From Pseudomonas pseudonitroreducens (lineage in GTDB: Bacteria > Pseudomonadota > Gammaproteobacteria > Pseudomonadales > Pseudomonadaceae): a stretch of 64,000 nt of DNA. The stretch spans positions 186,001 through 250,000 of the forward strand of contig NZ_BQHJ01000008.1 in NCBI RefSeq assembly GCF_021603645.1, read 5' to 3'. The position numbers were made by a program, and so were the translations under genes. Below, one piece after another: positions 26,167 to 35,052 of this stretch. The notes beneath the pieces are model-generated. The model did no database searches, was not told the origin of the DNA, and saw nothing but the letters and a program-made list of their open reading frames with translations. The first letter of the stretch is position 1, and each line of letters begins with the position of its first letter.

Positions 26167-26547
26167 ATGGAGACGTCACCAGCTTTGGTCACTGTATGCA
26201 GTGCAGGGAAATGGTTCCCGACATACATGTGCGTGCAAAGCGCCCCAAGTGGCTATCTGCTTTCTATCGAGATCAGCACGTCTGGCAACTGGCAATTGAA
26301 AGTCCCGCACCAATGTGCGTTACAGGTGGCTAGCTTCCTGTGCGAAGCGCGCGCCGGTAGCACCGTTCGGTGGAAACCCGGTAGGTTTTCTTGGGCCTAC
26401 CTGTCGTGCAGCAGTCCCGACAAAGAAGGCCGTGTGAGGCTTTCACCCACTGGGCTAACCCCACTGAGCATTCGAAAAACCTTTGCCTGGATTGAACAAT
26501 CCAAACTCCAGGAATTCGGCCGCACTTGGGTATCTCGCCTGATTTGA
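26167..26547 (+). CDS. hypothetical protein
   Basis: About 126 aa from the ATG at 26167 (METSPALVTVC); an ATG four codons earlier is possible. It contains several Cys residues and aromatic-rich beta-like segments (KWFPTYMCVQSAPSGYLLS; RFSWAYLSCSS). No signal peptide, membrane helix or known domain is seen. It lies alone between two copies of the intergenic repeat and its codon use is less GC-biased than the catabolic genes, which may mean acquired DNA. No function can be assigned. Confidence 0.4.
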   Translation: METSPALVTVCSAGKWFPTYMCVQSAPSGYLLSIEISTSGNWQLKVPHQCALQVASFLCEARAGSTVRWKPGRFSWAYLSCSSPDKEGRVRLSPTGLTPLSIRKTFAWIEQSKLQEFGRTWVSRLI

Positions 26548-26564
26548 AGATACGCCTCAGGGGT

Positions 26565-26680
26565 TTCTGCCCTGGAGCGAATGCTCAGGCCGATAACGGC
26601 ATTTACGAACGACCGCTATGGGTCGGTAGCTGCCCACGTCGCAGGCAGAAATCGGCCAGAAGCCGACTTTTATTACTGGA
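26565..26680. repeat. intergenic repeat copy
   Basis: The copy carries GCGAATGCTC, CCGCTATGGGTCGGTAGCTG and AATCGGCCAGAAGC in the same order as the copy split by the IS (14870-14906 plus 16574-16645), with GCAGG..AGA variation between. Confidence 0.65.
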
Positions 26681-26844
26681 GCTATTAACTTGGCAACTAT
26701 CGGCCGGGAGCGTTCGCTTCAGAGAACCCATCGGTCATCTGCGCTTGATCAATTGATAGAGTGCAAGTCCAGCGGTGACAAGAAACTGGAGCAAGTGATG
26801 GCTGCATCCAGCCATCACGTTACTTAGTCGCCAATACCTCGTGA

Positions 26845-27540
26845 CTAGGACAGGCCAACCACTGGAATCACTGCACCATGAATTGCACTTGCCTGCTCGG
26901 AGGCGAGGAAGCGCATCACGTCGGCTAACTGCTTCGGTGCGACCCACTTCGACGGGTCAGCGTCAGGCATCGCACCGCGATTGGCCGGGGTGTCGATGAT
27001 GCTCGGTGCAACCGCGTTAACGTTGATTCCTTGCTCACGCAGCTCGAGAGCCATTGATTCGGTGATGCGCGCTACCGCACTTTTCGAGGCGCAGTAGGCT
27101 CCCATACTCGCCTTTCCGCTTACGGCCGAAGCTGCAGCCACGTTAATCACCTTACCCTGCCCAACTTTCTGCATACCCGGCACCACAGCGCGGCATGCGT
27201 TCAGTAGGGTGTTCACATTCATGTCCAGCATGCGATGCCAGGTGGTGGCATCTGCATCGTGAACATCTGTCCCCATGGCAAAACCACCAGCGATGTTGCA
27301 CAGCACCGCAGCTGGCCCCTGGGCATCCAGTGCCTCAGCGAAAGCCGCCTGGCAGGCCTTCTCGTCGGTCAGATCAGCGACTAGGAAATGCCTATCACCC
27401 ACCGCGCTAGCGTAGGCGTCATGTAGTAGCTGTTCGTTGTAGTCAACCAGCAGCACCGGGCTGCCTTGATCGATGAAAGCCTGCGCCACGGCGCGCCCGA
27501 GGGCGCCGGCAGCACCTGTTACCACCACAAGTCCGGACAT
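26845..27540 (-). CDS. short-chain dehydrogenase/reductase
   Basis: This 231-aa classical SDR has the cofactor motif TGAAGALG (8-15), an NIAGG turn (~86), a Ser at VAAASAVSG and catalytic YCASK (~149-153). It ends HGAVIPVVGLS, the usual substrate-loop tail. A likely role is oxidation of a hydroxyl to a ketone, or the reverse, on an intermediate of the adjacent pathway. The start has AGGAGG 8 bases upstream. The promoter region carries a copy of the cluster palindrome (27564-27586), tying it to the catabolic regulon despite its opposite orientation to the next operon. Confidence 0.9.
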   Translation of the reverse strand: MSGLVVVTGAAGALGRAVAQAFIDQGSPVLLVDYNEQLLHDAYASAVGDRHFLVADLTDEKACQAAFAEALDAQGPAAVLCNIAGGFAMGTDVHDADATTWHRMLDMNVNTLLNACRAVVPGMQKVGQGKVINVAAASAVSGKASMGAYCASKSAVARITESMALELREQGINVNAVAPSIIDTPANRGAMPDADPSKWVAPKQLADVMRFLASEQASAIHGAVIPVVGLS

Positions 27541-27563
27541 TCAGGAACCTCCTGCAGCCTTAT

Positions 27564-27586
27564 ATAAGTGATCAATAGTCATCTAC
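27564..27586. promoter_or_regulatory. regulon palindrome copy (SDR / DUF35-ACAD operon)
   Basis: ATAAGTGAT-N5-GTCATCTAC matches the cluster consensus ATAACTGAY-N5-RTCAGYTAT at 15 of 18 arm positions. It lies 24 bp upstream of the SDR start, in the divergent region that also serves the operon beginning at 27789. Confidence 0.6.
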
Positions 27587-27788
27587 CTGCTCACTAACAG
27601 AAGAGCGAAATCACGCCAACCAACTGCTCATCTTCAGAATCCACAGGTAGTGAAAGCAGCACTTGCTTCGTCTCGAACTATACATTAAAAATAACATTGT
27701 GTTAGTTTTAATCTCGAACACGCTCCCATGGCAGGCCAAGGGAGGACTGGCGCATGATGCTGGTGATTCCTTTACCTGGAGATTTCCG

Positions 27789-28196
27789 ATGAGCGAGACA
27801 CCGATGCGCCCTCTTCCCGAGCTTAACGACTTGAACCGTGCCTTCTGGACTGGCGGCGCGCGGGGGGAACTGCTGATCCAGCGCTGCGTGGATTGCCGGC
27901 ACTGGTTACACCCTGCCGGCATCGTCTGCGCTCAGTGCATGAGCCGCAACCTAGGCACCGAAGCTGTAAGCGGGCTCGGCACCATTGAGGCGCTGACGGT
28001 TAATCACCAGCCTTGGACGCCAGGGCAAGCGGTGCCCTACGCCATCGCCATAGTCAGCCTCGATGAGCAGGACGGCCTGCAGCTAACCACCAATATCGTA
28101 GGTTGCGATCCCTTGCAGGCTCATATCGGCCAGCGGGTAAGAGTGGTGTTCGAGCACCAGGACGATGTGTACCTCCCTTTCTTCACCCCTAGCTGA
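27789..28196 (+). CDS. DUF35 Zn-ribbon OB-fold protein
   Basis: This 135-aa protein has a rubredoxin-like zinc ribbon (Cys33, Cys36, Cys47, Cys50: CVDC-x10-CAQC) followed by a DUF35 OB-fold (~55-130, ending RVRVVFEHQDDVYLPFF). In steroid side-chain degradation, DUF35 domains pair with thiolase-like aldolases (Ltp2) or MaoC-type hydratases (ChsH2). Elsewhere they act as CoA-binding partners of acyl-CoA enzymes. It is the first gene of the run with four acyl-CoA dehydrogenase genes. The start has GGAG 8 bases upstream. Its partner enzyme is not obvious in this operon. Confidence 0.88.
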   Translation: MSETPMRPLPELNDLNRAFWTGGARGELLIQRCVDCRHWLHPAGIVCAQCMSRNLGTEAVSGLGTIEALTVNHQPWTPGQAVPYAIAIVSLDEQDGLQLTTNIVGCDPLQAHIGQRVRVVFEHQDDVYLPFFTPS

Positions 28197-28206
28197 GAGA
28201 GCCAGC

Positions 28207-29313
28207 ATGCAAGCCGAGAACGCCGAAGAGCTCGCCACGATCCGTGACCAGGCGCGACGCTTCCTGGATGACCAGGCCACCCCGGAGCACCTGAAAATGC
28301 TGCTCGAGCGGCCAGGAAATTTCGACCACGACCTCTGGCGAGGCACCGTGGAACAGGGTTGGGCCGGCGTCGCTGTACCGCCGGAGGCCGACGGCCTGGG
28401 GCTCGGACAACGCGGTCTGGGCCTGCTATGCGAAGAACTCGGCCGCTCCACTGCCTCTATTCCCTTGATCGCCAACAGCCTTGCGGTTCGAGCACTGTTG
28501 CAAGCCGACTCAAAGCTCCACGCAGCCTGCATCCAGGCACTCGCCAGTGGCGATGGCATTGCCTGCCTGGCACTCGCCGACCCGGACGATAGTGGTCTCA
28601 GCGCCAGTACCTCGGCGCGTGTCCGGAATGGTCGCCTCAGTGGTAACAAGGCGCTGACTGCCTTTGCCAATATCGCGGAGTGCGCGCTGGTACAAGCTCT
28701 CGACGAACAAGGGCCGGGTTTGTATCTCGTCTACCTGGACCAGGTTGACGTGAAACGTCGCCCAGTCGAGGGATTTGATAATGCTCGGGCCAGTGCCACC
28801 CTCAGCTTCGATGAAGTACCCGCTGTTCGTCTGGGCGGCCAGGAAGCCCTGGCGGATATCACTGCTCTGGCGGCCCTCGCCACAGCCTTCGAGCAGCTCG
28901 GGGGCGCCCAGGCATGCCTGGACCTCGCGTGCAGCTATGCCCTCGAGCGCAAGGCATTCGGCCAGGCAATCGGTGGCTTCCAAGGTATCAAGCACAAGCT
29001 GGCAGAAATGTACTGCCAGCTGGAGATCGCTCGCGGCTGTACGAACGACGCACTAGACGCCTGGGAAGAGAACTTGCCGTCTCGGCAGGCACTGGTCGCC
29101 ACCGCGCGTCTGGGCGCAACTCGTGCTTACGACTACGCCGCTCAGGAATGCCTGCATGTGCACGGCGGCATGGGCGTCACCTGGGAGGCAATGCCCCATC
29201 ACTTTTACCGTCGTTCGCGCAGTCTGGCCCTGGAACTCGGCAGCCTCAGCTACTGGCGCGAACGACTGCTATGCGAACTCGGATTCGAATCCGCAACCGG
29301 GCTGGCTGGGTGA
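28207..29313 (+). CDS. acyl-CoA dehydrogenase, short (beta-type) subunit
   Basis: This 368-aa ACAD-fold protein has the C-terminal domain block ERKAFGQAIGGFQGIKHKLAEM and HVHGGMGVTWE. It is like the shorter, catalytically incomplete subunits of heteromeric ACADs that alpha-beta desaturate bulky CoA esters. The next gene, 6 bp downstream, encodes a longer ACAD, and the pair is expected to form an alpha2beta2 FAD enzyme. GAGAG precedes the start. Which acyl-CoA is used is unknown. Confidence 0.9.
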   Translation: MQAENAEELATIRDQARRFLDDQATPEHLKMLLERPGNFDHDLWRGTVEQGWAGVAVPPEADGLGLGQRGLGLLCEELGRSTASIPLIANSLAVRALLQADSKLHAACIQALASGDGIACLALADPDDSGLSASTSARVRNGRLSGNKALTAFANIAECALVQALDEQGPGLYLVYLDQVDVKRRPVEGFDNARASATLSFDEVPAVRLGGQEALADITALAALATAFEQLGGAQACLDLACSYALERKAFGQAIGGFQGIKHKLAEMYCQLEIARGCTNDALDAWEENLPSRQALVATARLGATRAYDYAAQECLHVHGGMGVTWEAMPHHFYRRSRSLALELGSLSYWRERLLCELGFESATGLAG

Positions 29314-29319
29314 ATCATC

Positions 29320-30522
29320 ATGAATGACGATCTGAAACTCTATCGCGAACGTGCCCGAGCATGGCTGGCAGAACACGCCCCGCGATACTCCGGTAGCGCC
29401 CGGCAAGGCCTGGACTTTGCCGACGACCTGGCGTTGGCCAGAGCCTGGCAGGCGCACAAGGTGGAGCATGGCTATGCCTGCATCACCCTGCCGCAGGAGT
29501 ATGGCGGTGCCGGCGGCAGCGAGCTGGAAAAGGTCATCTTCTGCGAAGAGGAGATGCGTTACGACGTGCCGCTGGTGTACTTCAGCATCAGCCTGAACAA
29601 TCCGCTGCCAATCTTCCTGCGTTATGCGCCGGAGCACTGGAAACGCAAACTCGGCCCGGCGACGGTGCGAGGTGAGTTGATCTGGTGCCAACTGTTCTCC
29701 GAACCTTCGGCGGGTTCGGATCTCGCCTCACTGCGACTCAAGGCGGTCCCTACCGAGGGCGGCTGGCTGCTCAGCGGCCAAAAAGTCTGGACCAGCTGGG
29801 CACAGATCGCTGACTGGGGCGTGGTGGTGGCGCGTACAGATCCGACTCTGCCCAAACATGCGGGCCTGACCTACTTCTTCCTCGACATGAAATCGCCCGG
29901 AGTGACGGTGCAGCCGATTCGCCGACTGGGCGAGGAAAAAGACCTCAATGAAGTGTTCTTTGACGAGGTGTTCGTACCCGACGAGCAGCGTCTAGGTGAA
30001 GTAAACGGCGGCTTCAAAGTCGCAGTTGAGACACTGATGATCGAGCGCTATGCCGTCACCGACGAATCAGGCTACGCACCGACCCTGGAAAGCTTCATCG
30101 AGCTCGCCGGACGCGCCCGTCTGAATGGACGCAGCGCGCTGGAGGACGGCGAGGTTCGTGCGCGGATCGCTCAGGTCTTCGTCGAACGGCAAGGTCTACG
30201 CGCCATTCATCGGCGTGCTCTAGATGCCTTCGCCAAAGGCCAGGCCCCCGGACCAGAAGGGGCAATCCGCAAACTACTGCTGGGACGCACTCGGCAATCG
30301 CTGGCCGCGCTGGCCATGAACCTGCTCGGTGCAGATGGCGCGCAGCTTAAGCCACATGGACATGCAACTAACGATTTTGCCAGGGCCTGGCTCGATCCGA
30401 GTTTGCGCATCGCCGGGGGTACTGACGAACTGTTGCTCAACACTCTGGCCGAGCGAGTGCTCGGTCTCCCGCAGGATCACCGTCCGGACAAGGGCATCCC
30501 CTTCAACGCTGCCCCAAAGTAG
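29320..30522 (+). CDS. acyl-CoA dehydrogenase, long (alpha-type) subunit
   Basis: This 400-aa ACAD has the FAD/substrate motif CQLFSEPSAGSDLASL, the middle-domain GQKVWTSWAQ, and SPGVTVQPI. Near the C-terminus, LRIAGGTDELLLNTLAERVLG replaces the usual YEGT catalytic motif, so the base, if present, must sit elsewhere or in the partner. It forms pair 1 with the 28207-29313 product. A 76-bp gap to the next ACAD gene contains an AGGA ribosome site. Confidence 0.9.
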   Translation: MNDDLKLYRERARAWLAEHAPRYSGSARQGLDFADDLALARAWQAHKVEHGYACITLPQEYGGAGGSELEKVIFCEEEMRYDVPLVYFSISLNNPLPIFLRYAPEHWKRKLGPATVRGELIWCQLFSEPSAGSDLASLRLKAVPTEGGWLLSGQKVWTSWAQIADWGVVVARTDPTLPKHAGLTYFFLDMKSPGVTVQPIRRLGEEKDLNEVFFDEVFVPDEQRLGEVNGGFKVAVETLMIERYAVTDESGYAPTLESFIELAGRARLNGRSALEDGEVRARIAQVFVERQGLRAIHRRALDAFAKGQAPGPEGAIRKLLLGRTRQSLAALAMNLLGADGAQLKPHGHATNDFARAWLDPSLRIAGGTDELLLNTLAERVLGLPQDHRPDKGIPFNAAPK

Positions 30523-30598
30523 GGGCGGTTCATCAGCTCCAGCAATTCACAACGCTAACAAGGGCGGGCAAAACCGCTCGTACTGACAGGATTCGCCC

Positions 30599-31798
30599 AT
30601 GCATTTCACCCTCGATCAGGAAGACGAGAACTTCCGCCAGGAGGTCCGCGCGTTCCTCGCGAGCAACCTTCCGGCAGATCTTGCCGAGCGCAATCGCCGC
30701 GGCTACCACCCATTGCGCGAGGATATCCGCCAATGGACCAAGATCCTGCATCGCCAGGGCTGGTCAGGGGGCAACTGGCCAAAGCACTGGGGGGGGACCG
30801 GCTGGTCGCCTGTACGCCAGTTCATCTTCGATGAGGAGTGTTTCCTGGCCGGAGCACCGCCAGTAGATACCGCTGGTTTCAAGATGATCGGACCGGTCAT
30901 CATGACCTTTGGTAGCGACGCTATGAAGGAGGAATACGGCCCACGGATTCTCAGTGGCGATGTCTACTGGGGCCAAGGCTTTTCCGAGCCAAACGCCGGT
31001 TCCGATCTAGGATCGTTGAGTACCCGTGCGGAGCGAGTGGGTGACGAGTACGTGATCAACGGTCGGAAGATCTGGACGTCGTTCGTGGAAACCGCGGAGA
31101 TGATTTTCCTGCTCGCCAAGACGGACCCGGAAGCTCGCCAGCGTGGCATCTCGATGATCCTCGTCGACCGCAAGGCGCCCGGAGTGACCATCCGCCCGAT
31201 CTATGACATTGGCGAGAGCCACAGCCTCAACGAAGTGTTCTTCGACGATGTCCGGGTGCCGGTGAGCAACTTGGTCGGCGAAGAAGGCAAAGGATGGAGC
31301 TACGCCAAATTCCTGTTGGAGAACGAGCGCGCCTTCAGTGCCGAATGGCCGCGCAACAACGCCAACTTGGCGCGCCTGCGCAAGTTCCTCAACCTAGTGC
31401 AAGCCGATGGCCGTCGGCTGATTGAACTGCCCGGCTTCGCCTCACGGTTGGCACAGCTGGAAACCGACCTGCTTGCGCTGCGCTGGCTGTCTCTTCGGGC
31501 TCTCTACGAAAAGGCGGGGGGTCAGACTCGCCTGCCCGTGGGCTCACTGTTGAAAATTCGCGGCTCGGAGTTGCTGCAAAAGATCGGCGAACTGCAGGTA
31601 GAGGCGCTCGGTTGCTACGCCGGCTACGTTTATCCGGACCCGCTGGGCGATACCCAGGCAGAGGCCAGCTGGGGCCCAGGGCCGGACTACGCCCCCGGCG
31701 TCATGGCTGACTACTTCTATCGTCGCGCCACCACTATCTATGGCGGCGCCAATGAAGTGCAACGCACCATTATCGCCCGATCTTTTCTGGAGCTCTGA
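30599..31798 (+). CDS. acyl-CoA dehydrogenase, long (alpha-type) subunit
   Basis: This 399-aa ACAD begins MHFTLDQEDENFRQEVRAFL and carries GQGFSEPNAGSDLGSL, NGRKIWTSFVE, KAPGVTIRPI and the terminal TTIYGGANEVQRTIIARSFL. The YGGANE block is typical of FadE proteins of the steroid/bile-acid type, where Gly replaces the classical YEGT Glu. It is the first half of pair 2; the short partner starts 5 bp downstream. The substrate is likely a branched or ring-containing acyl-CoA, by analogy only. Confidence 0.92.
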   Translation: MHFTLDQEDENFRQEVRAFLASNLPADLAERNRRGYHPLREDIRQWTKILHRQGWSGGNWPKHWGGTGWSPVRQFIFDEECFLAGAPPVDTAGFKMIGPVIMTFGSDAMKEEYGPRILSGDVYWGQGFSEPNAGSDLGSLSTRAERVGDEYVINGRKIWTSFVETAEMIFLLAKTDPEARQRGISMILVDRKAPGVTIRPIYDIGESHSLNEVFFDDVRVPVSNLVGEEGKGWSYAKFLLENERAFSAEWPRNNANLARLRKFLNLVQADGRRLIELPGFASRLAQLETDLLALRWLSLRALYEKAGGQTRLPVGSLLKIRGSELLQKIGELQVEALGCYAGYVYPDPLGDTQAEASWGPGPDYAPGVMADYFYRRATTIYGGANEVQRTIIARSFLEL

Positions 31799-31803
31799 TC
31801 ATC

Positions 31804-32952
31804 ATGGATTTCCAACTCAACGAAGAGCAGAACATGCTCAAGGACAGCGTCCGCCGCTTCATGCAGGACAACTGTGCCTTCGACAAGCGTTCTGACGTGG
31901 TGGAAAAAGGCTCCTTCAATGGTGGTCACTGGCAACAGATGGCGGAACTGGGACTTCTAGGCTTGGCAGTACCTGAAGAGTTTGGCGGGATGAACTGTTC
32001 TGCGCTGGAAACCGCCCTGATCATGGAGGAAATCGGCCGGTCACTCTGTGTAGAGCCCTATTGGGCCGTTGCCGTCCTTGCCGCCCGTACGCTGCAGGCC
32101 AGCAATGACGCCAAGGCATTCCCTTTGCTGCAAGCATTCTGCCTGGGCGAATTGCTGCCAGTCCTCGCTCATGAGGAAGCGGCTGCACGCGGCAATCCAG
32201 CCTTCGTTCAAACCACCGCCACTGACATGGGGGACGGTCGGTGGCGCCTTGATGGCGAGAAGGTCGCGGTGGTCGCTGGAAATGTCGCGGAACTGCTGAT
32301 TGTTTCCGCCCGTACAGCCGGGCACGACGCTGATGAGTTCGGTATCAGCCTCTTCCTGGTGGATCCCAAAGCCAGCGGTGTCGAGCGGCGTGACCTGCGC
32401 CTGATCGACAACCGTTGGGCGAGCCACCTGAAGCTACGCGGCGTCGAACTGGGCCCCAAGAACCTGCTGGGTCGAGCCGGACACGGCCTGGAGGCCCTGC
32501 GTCAGGGGCAGGAGCACGCATTGGTCGCTCTCTGCGCTGAGGCTGTTGGGGTGATGGAGCAGGCACTGTGGATTACCCGCGACTACTTGAAGATTCGCAA
32601 GCAGTTCGGCCAACCACTCAGTGACTTCCAGAGCCTGCAGCACCGTATGAGCGAAATGCTGATCGAACTGGAGCTTTCCCGGGGGATGCTGCACTACGCG
32701 CTATCGGCGCTCGACCTGGATGCACCGGCACGAAATCGCGCTTTGGCGGCCGCCAAGGCACATATCGGCAAGAGCGGCCATTTCGTTTGCGGCCAGGCAA
32801 TCCAATTGCACGGTGGCATCGGCGTAACCGAGGAATACGTTATCGGTCACTACTTCAAGCGAATGACCATGATCAATCAGACGCTGGGGACCAGCCTGTA
32901 CCACTTCGAACAGCTTGCCGCGGGCGAGCGGCAATACCGAGCCACAGCTTGA
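31804..32952 (+). CDS. acyl-CoA dehydrogenase, short (beta-type) subunit
   Basis: This 382-aa ACAD-fold protein starts MDFQLNEEQNMLKDSVRRFM, has RKQFGQPLSDFQSLQHRMSEM and IQLHGGIGVTEEYVIGHYFK, the standard C-terminal contacts to FAD of the partner subunit. It completes pair 2 with the 30599-31798 product. A strong terminator at 32978-33010 closes the operon that begins with the DUF35 gene. Confidence 0.92.
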   Translation: MDFQLNEEQNMLKDSVRRFMQDNCAFDKRSDVVEKGSFNGGHWQQMAELGLLGLAVPEEFGGMNCSALETALIMEEIGRSLCVEPYWAVAVLAARTLQASNDAKAFPLLQAFCLGELLPVLAHEEAAARGNPAFVQTTATDMGDGRWRLDGEKVAVVAGNVAELLIVSARTAGHDADEFGISLFLVDPKASGVERRDLRLIDNRWASHLKLRGVELGPKNLLGRAGHGLEALRQGQEHALVALCAEAVGVMEQALWITRDYLKIRKQFGQPLSDFQSLQHRMSEMLIELELSRGMLHYALSALDLDAPARNRALAAAKAHIGKSGHFVCGQAIQLHGGIGVTEEYVIGHYFKRMTMINQTLGTSLYHFEQLAAGERQYRATA

Positions 32953-32977
32953 GAGTCGGCAAAATGTGGTAGCCGCT

Positions 32978-33010
32978 GGCGCAGCCCAAGGACGGGCTAG
33001 CGCCTTTTTT
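32978..33010 (+). terminator. rho-independent terminator of the DUF35-ACAD operon
   Basis: Stem GGCGC-AGCCC / GGGCT-A-GCGCC with loop AAGGAC and one bulged A is followed by TTTTTT. It lies 26 bp after the last ACAD stop. Confidence 0.88.
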
Positions 33011-33046
33011 ATCAGGCTTCCCCTGCTCCCTGTGTCATGCGTCGGC

Positions 33047-33781
33047 TCAGGCCAGGGTGCGCAACACGCTTGCCAAGAGCTCAGGATGGGAAACGAAGGG
33101 TTCATGGGGCGTATCTATCTCAACTACTTTTGAGCATTCCAGACGCTGAGCAAAACGACGTTGCCACTCCGGCGGCAGGATGTCGTCGCGCATTGTCAGG
33201 ATGTAAGTGGCGTAAACACCCAACTGCGCATAGCCTTGGCGCGACACTGGCTCAAATTGGGCAGCAGGCGGGGTACGATCCTGGCTAACCTCAGTCAGCA
33301 GCCAAGCGAGTTGTTGCGGATTCAAGTCACGGCCAAAAAATGCCACAGCCAAGGCATCTGGCTGAGTGTTTTGCATATCCACCGGCCAACCGACCTCATT
33401 GGGATCCTCGCCCTGCCGTGAGGTACCGAGCATTTGCATGATGGTTTGTCCCTCTTCTGGAGCAGATGTCGCCAGGTGAACCAGTCGTGCAAACAAGGCC
33501 GGGTCCTCGAGGACCATCATGGGCAGTAGCACTCCAGCAATGGAATGTCCCAGTAGCACACCGTCCTTGACCTTGGCTGCCCGCAATTCATCGTTGAGCT
33601 CACGCGTGATCTCCGCAAGGCTAACGCCATCGGGATTGCGCTCACGCTTGCCACCACAGCCGGGCATATCCAGAGCAATCACGCGATCAAAAGGATTGCC
33701 CTCCGCTGCAAACACTTTCAGCAGTGGTTCCCAGCACCAGGAACCGTGCTGCCCCCCGTGCAATAAGATCAAATCCGCCAT
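33047..33781 (-). CDS. alpha/beta hydrolase
   Basis: This 244-aa hydrolase starts MADLILLHGGQHGSWCWEPL, with an HGGQHGS oxyanion loop and the nucleophile elbow GHSIAG (Ser). A late His is in the DTPHEPFV segment. Its length and start resemble esterases of the methyl-salicylate/EstC type. The start at 33781 has GAGG 9 bases upstream; an ATG at 33796 is also possible. A strong terminator lies between it and the thiolase gene, so it may be expressed by readthrough or alone. It may hydrolyse an ester or thioester in the pathway. Confidence 0.88.
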   Translation of the reverse strand: MADLILLHGGQHGSWCWEPLLKVFAAEGNPFDRVIALDMPGCGGKRERNPDGVSLAEITRELNDELRAAKVKDGVLLGHSIAGVLLPMMVLEDPALFARLVHLATSAPEEGQTIMQMLGTSRQGEDPNEVGWPVDMQNTQPDALAVAFFGRDLNPQQLAWLLTEVSQDRTPPAAQFEPVSRQGYAQLGVYATYILTMRDDILPPEWQRRFAQRLECSKVVEIDTPHEPFVSHPELLASVLRTLA

Positions 33782-33799
33782 TGCAGCAATCCTCATCGC

Positions 33800-33830
33800 A
33801 AAAAAAGACACCCGACCATAGGGCCGGGTG
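33800..33830 (-). terminator. rho-independent terminator between thiolase and alpha/beta hydrolase
   Basis: The minus strand has CACCCG/CGGGTG with a 10-base loop, then TC and seven T residues, between the thiolase stop (33850) and the hydrolase start. Confidence 0.78.
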
Positions 33831-33849
33831 CTGGTTGCAAATGCAGCTG

Positions 33850-35034
33850 TCAATAAACTTCAAACAGGCCAGCAGCACCCATGCCACCGCCCACGCACAT
33901 GCTCACCACTACGTAACGCGCACCGCGCCGGCGTCCCTCGAGCAACGCGCTTCCGACCAAACGCGAGCCGGTCATACCGAAGGGGTGCCCCAGGGCAATA
34001 CCACCACCGTTGACGTTGAAGCGTTCGGGATCGATGCCCAGGCGATCGCGGCAGTATAAAGTCTGGCAGGCGAAGGCCTCGTTCAGCTCCCACAAATCGA
34101 TATCAGCCACAGTCAGACCATGTTTTTTGAGTAGCTGCGGGATGGCCGTTACAGGACCGATCCCCATCTCCTCTGGCGCACAGCCTGTCACCATGAAACC
34201 GCGGTACGCCCCTAACGGCTGGAGTCCACGCTGCTCAGCGAGGCGCGCCTCCATCAACAGGCAGGCCGAAGCACCATCCGACAATTGACTGGCGTTGCCG
34301 GCAGTAACGCTGCCACCTTCAACTACAGGTTTCAGGTTGGCGAGTCCCGCGGCGTTGGTATCCGGTCGCAGACACTCGTCCTCTGTAAAGATGAACTCGT
34401 TGAAACTGACTTCCTTGGTCTGCTTGTCCACCAGCTTTTGCCGGACCAGCAGCGGCACGATTTCGTCATTGAACTTGCCAGCAGCCTGGGCTGCTGCGGC
34501 GCGCTGGTGCGCGAGCAGAGCGTACTCGTCCTGGGCCTCGCGACTGATACCGTATTTCTTCGCCACAAACTCGGCAGTCTCGATCATCGGCATATAAGCG
34601 TGCGGCACCAAGTCTGAGAGGGCATCGTCTTTCTCCCGAATGGCCGACTCCAGATAGCTCGGGGTCAACGCGCTGACGTTTTCCGAGCCACCGCCGATAA
34701 CGATATCCATTTGATCGACCATTACCTGCTTGGCAGCAATGGCGATCGCCATCAGCCCGGAGGCGCACTGGCGATCGACTGTCGAGCCGCCGACCTCCAC
34801 CCCCAGCCCTGCACGCAGCGCAGCGGCACGTGCCAGGTTGCGCCCGGCAGTACCGGCCGGCATGGCCGCACCAATGATCACGTCCTCGACCTCACCCGGC
34901 TCTATGCCCTTGCGCAATGCAGCCTGCAACAGAACGTGCGCAGTCATGCTGGGAGACTTGATGTTGTTCAGTGCACCGCGATGAGCCTTGCCGATGGGGG
35001 TACGCGCAGTGGAAACGATGACAGCTTCTCTCAT
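33850..35034 (-). CDS. acetyl-CoA acetyltransferase / beta-ketothiolase
   Basis: This 394-aa thiolase has the acylated cysteine in [11 protein letters not shown] (Cys90), GHPFGMTG (His ~350) and [13 protein letters not shown] (Cys ~380), so the full catalytic set is present. It starts [20 protein letters not shown] as in FadA-type thiolases. It should cleave 3-oxoacyl-CoA, releasing acetyl- or propionyl-CoA. It lies 18 bp downstream of the fused ACAD gene, so it is in the same operon. Confidence 0.95.
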   Translation of the reverse strand: MREAVIVSTARTPIGKAHRGALNNIKSPSMTAHVLLQAALRKGIEPGEVEDVIIGAAMPAGTAGRNLARAAALRAGLGVEVGGSTVDRQCASGLMAIAIAAKQVMVDQMDIVIGGGSENVSALTPSYLESAIREKDDALSDLVPHAYMPMIETAEFVAKKYGISREAQDEYALLAHQRAAAAQAAGKFNDEIVPLLVRQKLVDKQTKEVSFNEFIFTEDECLRPDTNAAGLANLKPVVEGGSVTAGNASQLSDGASACLLMEARLAEQRGLQPLGAYRGFMVTGCAPEEMGIGPVTAIPQLLKKHGLTVADIDLWELNEAFACQTLYCRDRLGIDPERFNVNGGGIALGHPFGMTGSRLVGSALLEGRRRGARYVVVSMCVGGGMGAAGLFEVY

Positions 35035-35052
35035 AGGGAACTCCAGGCGGCC

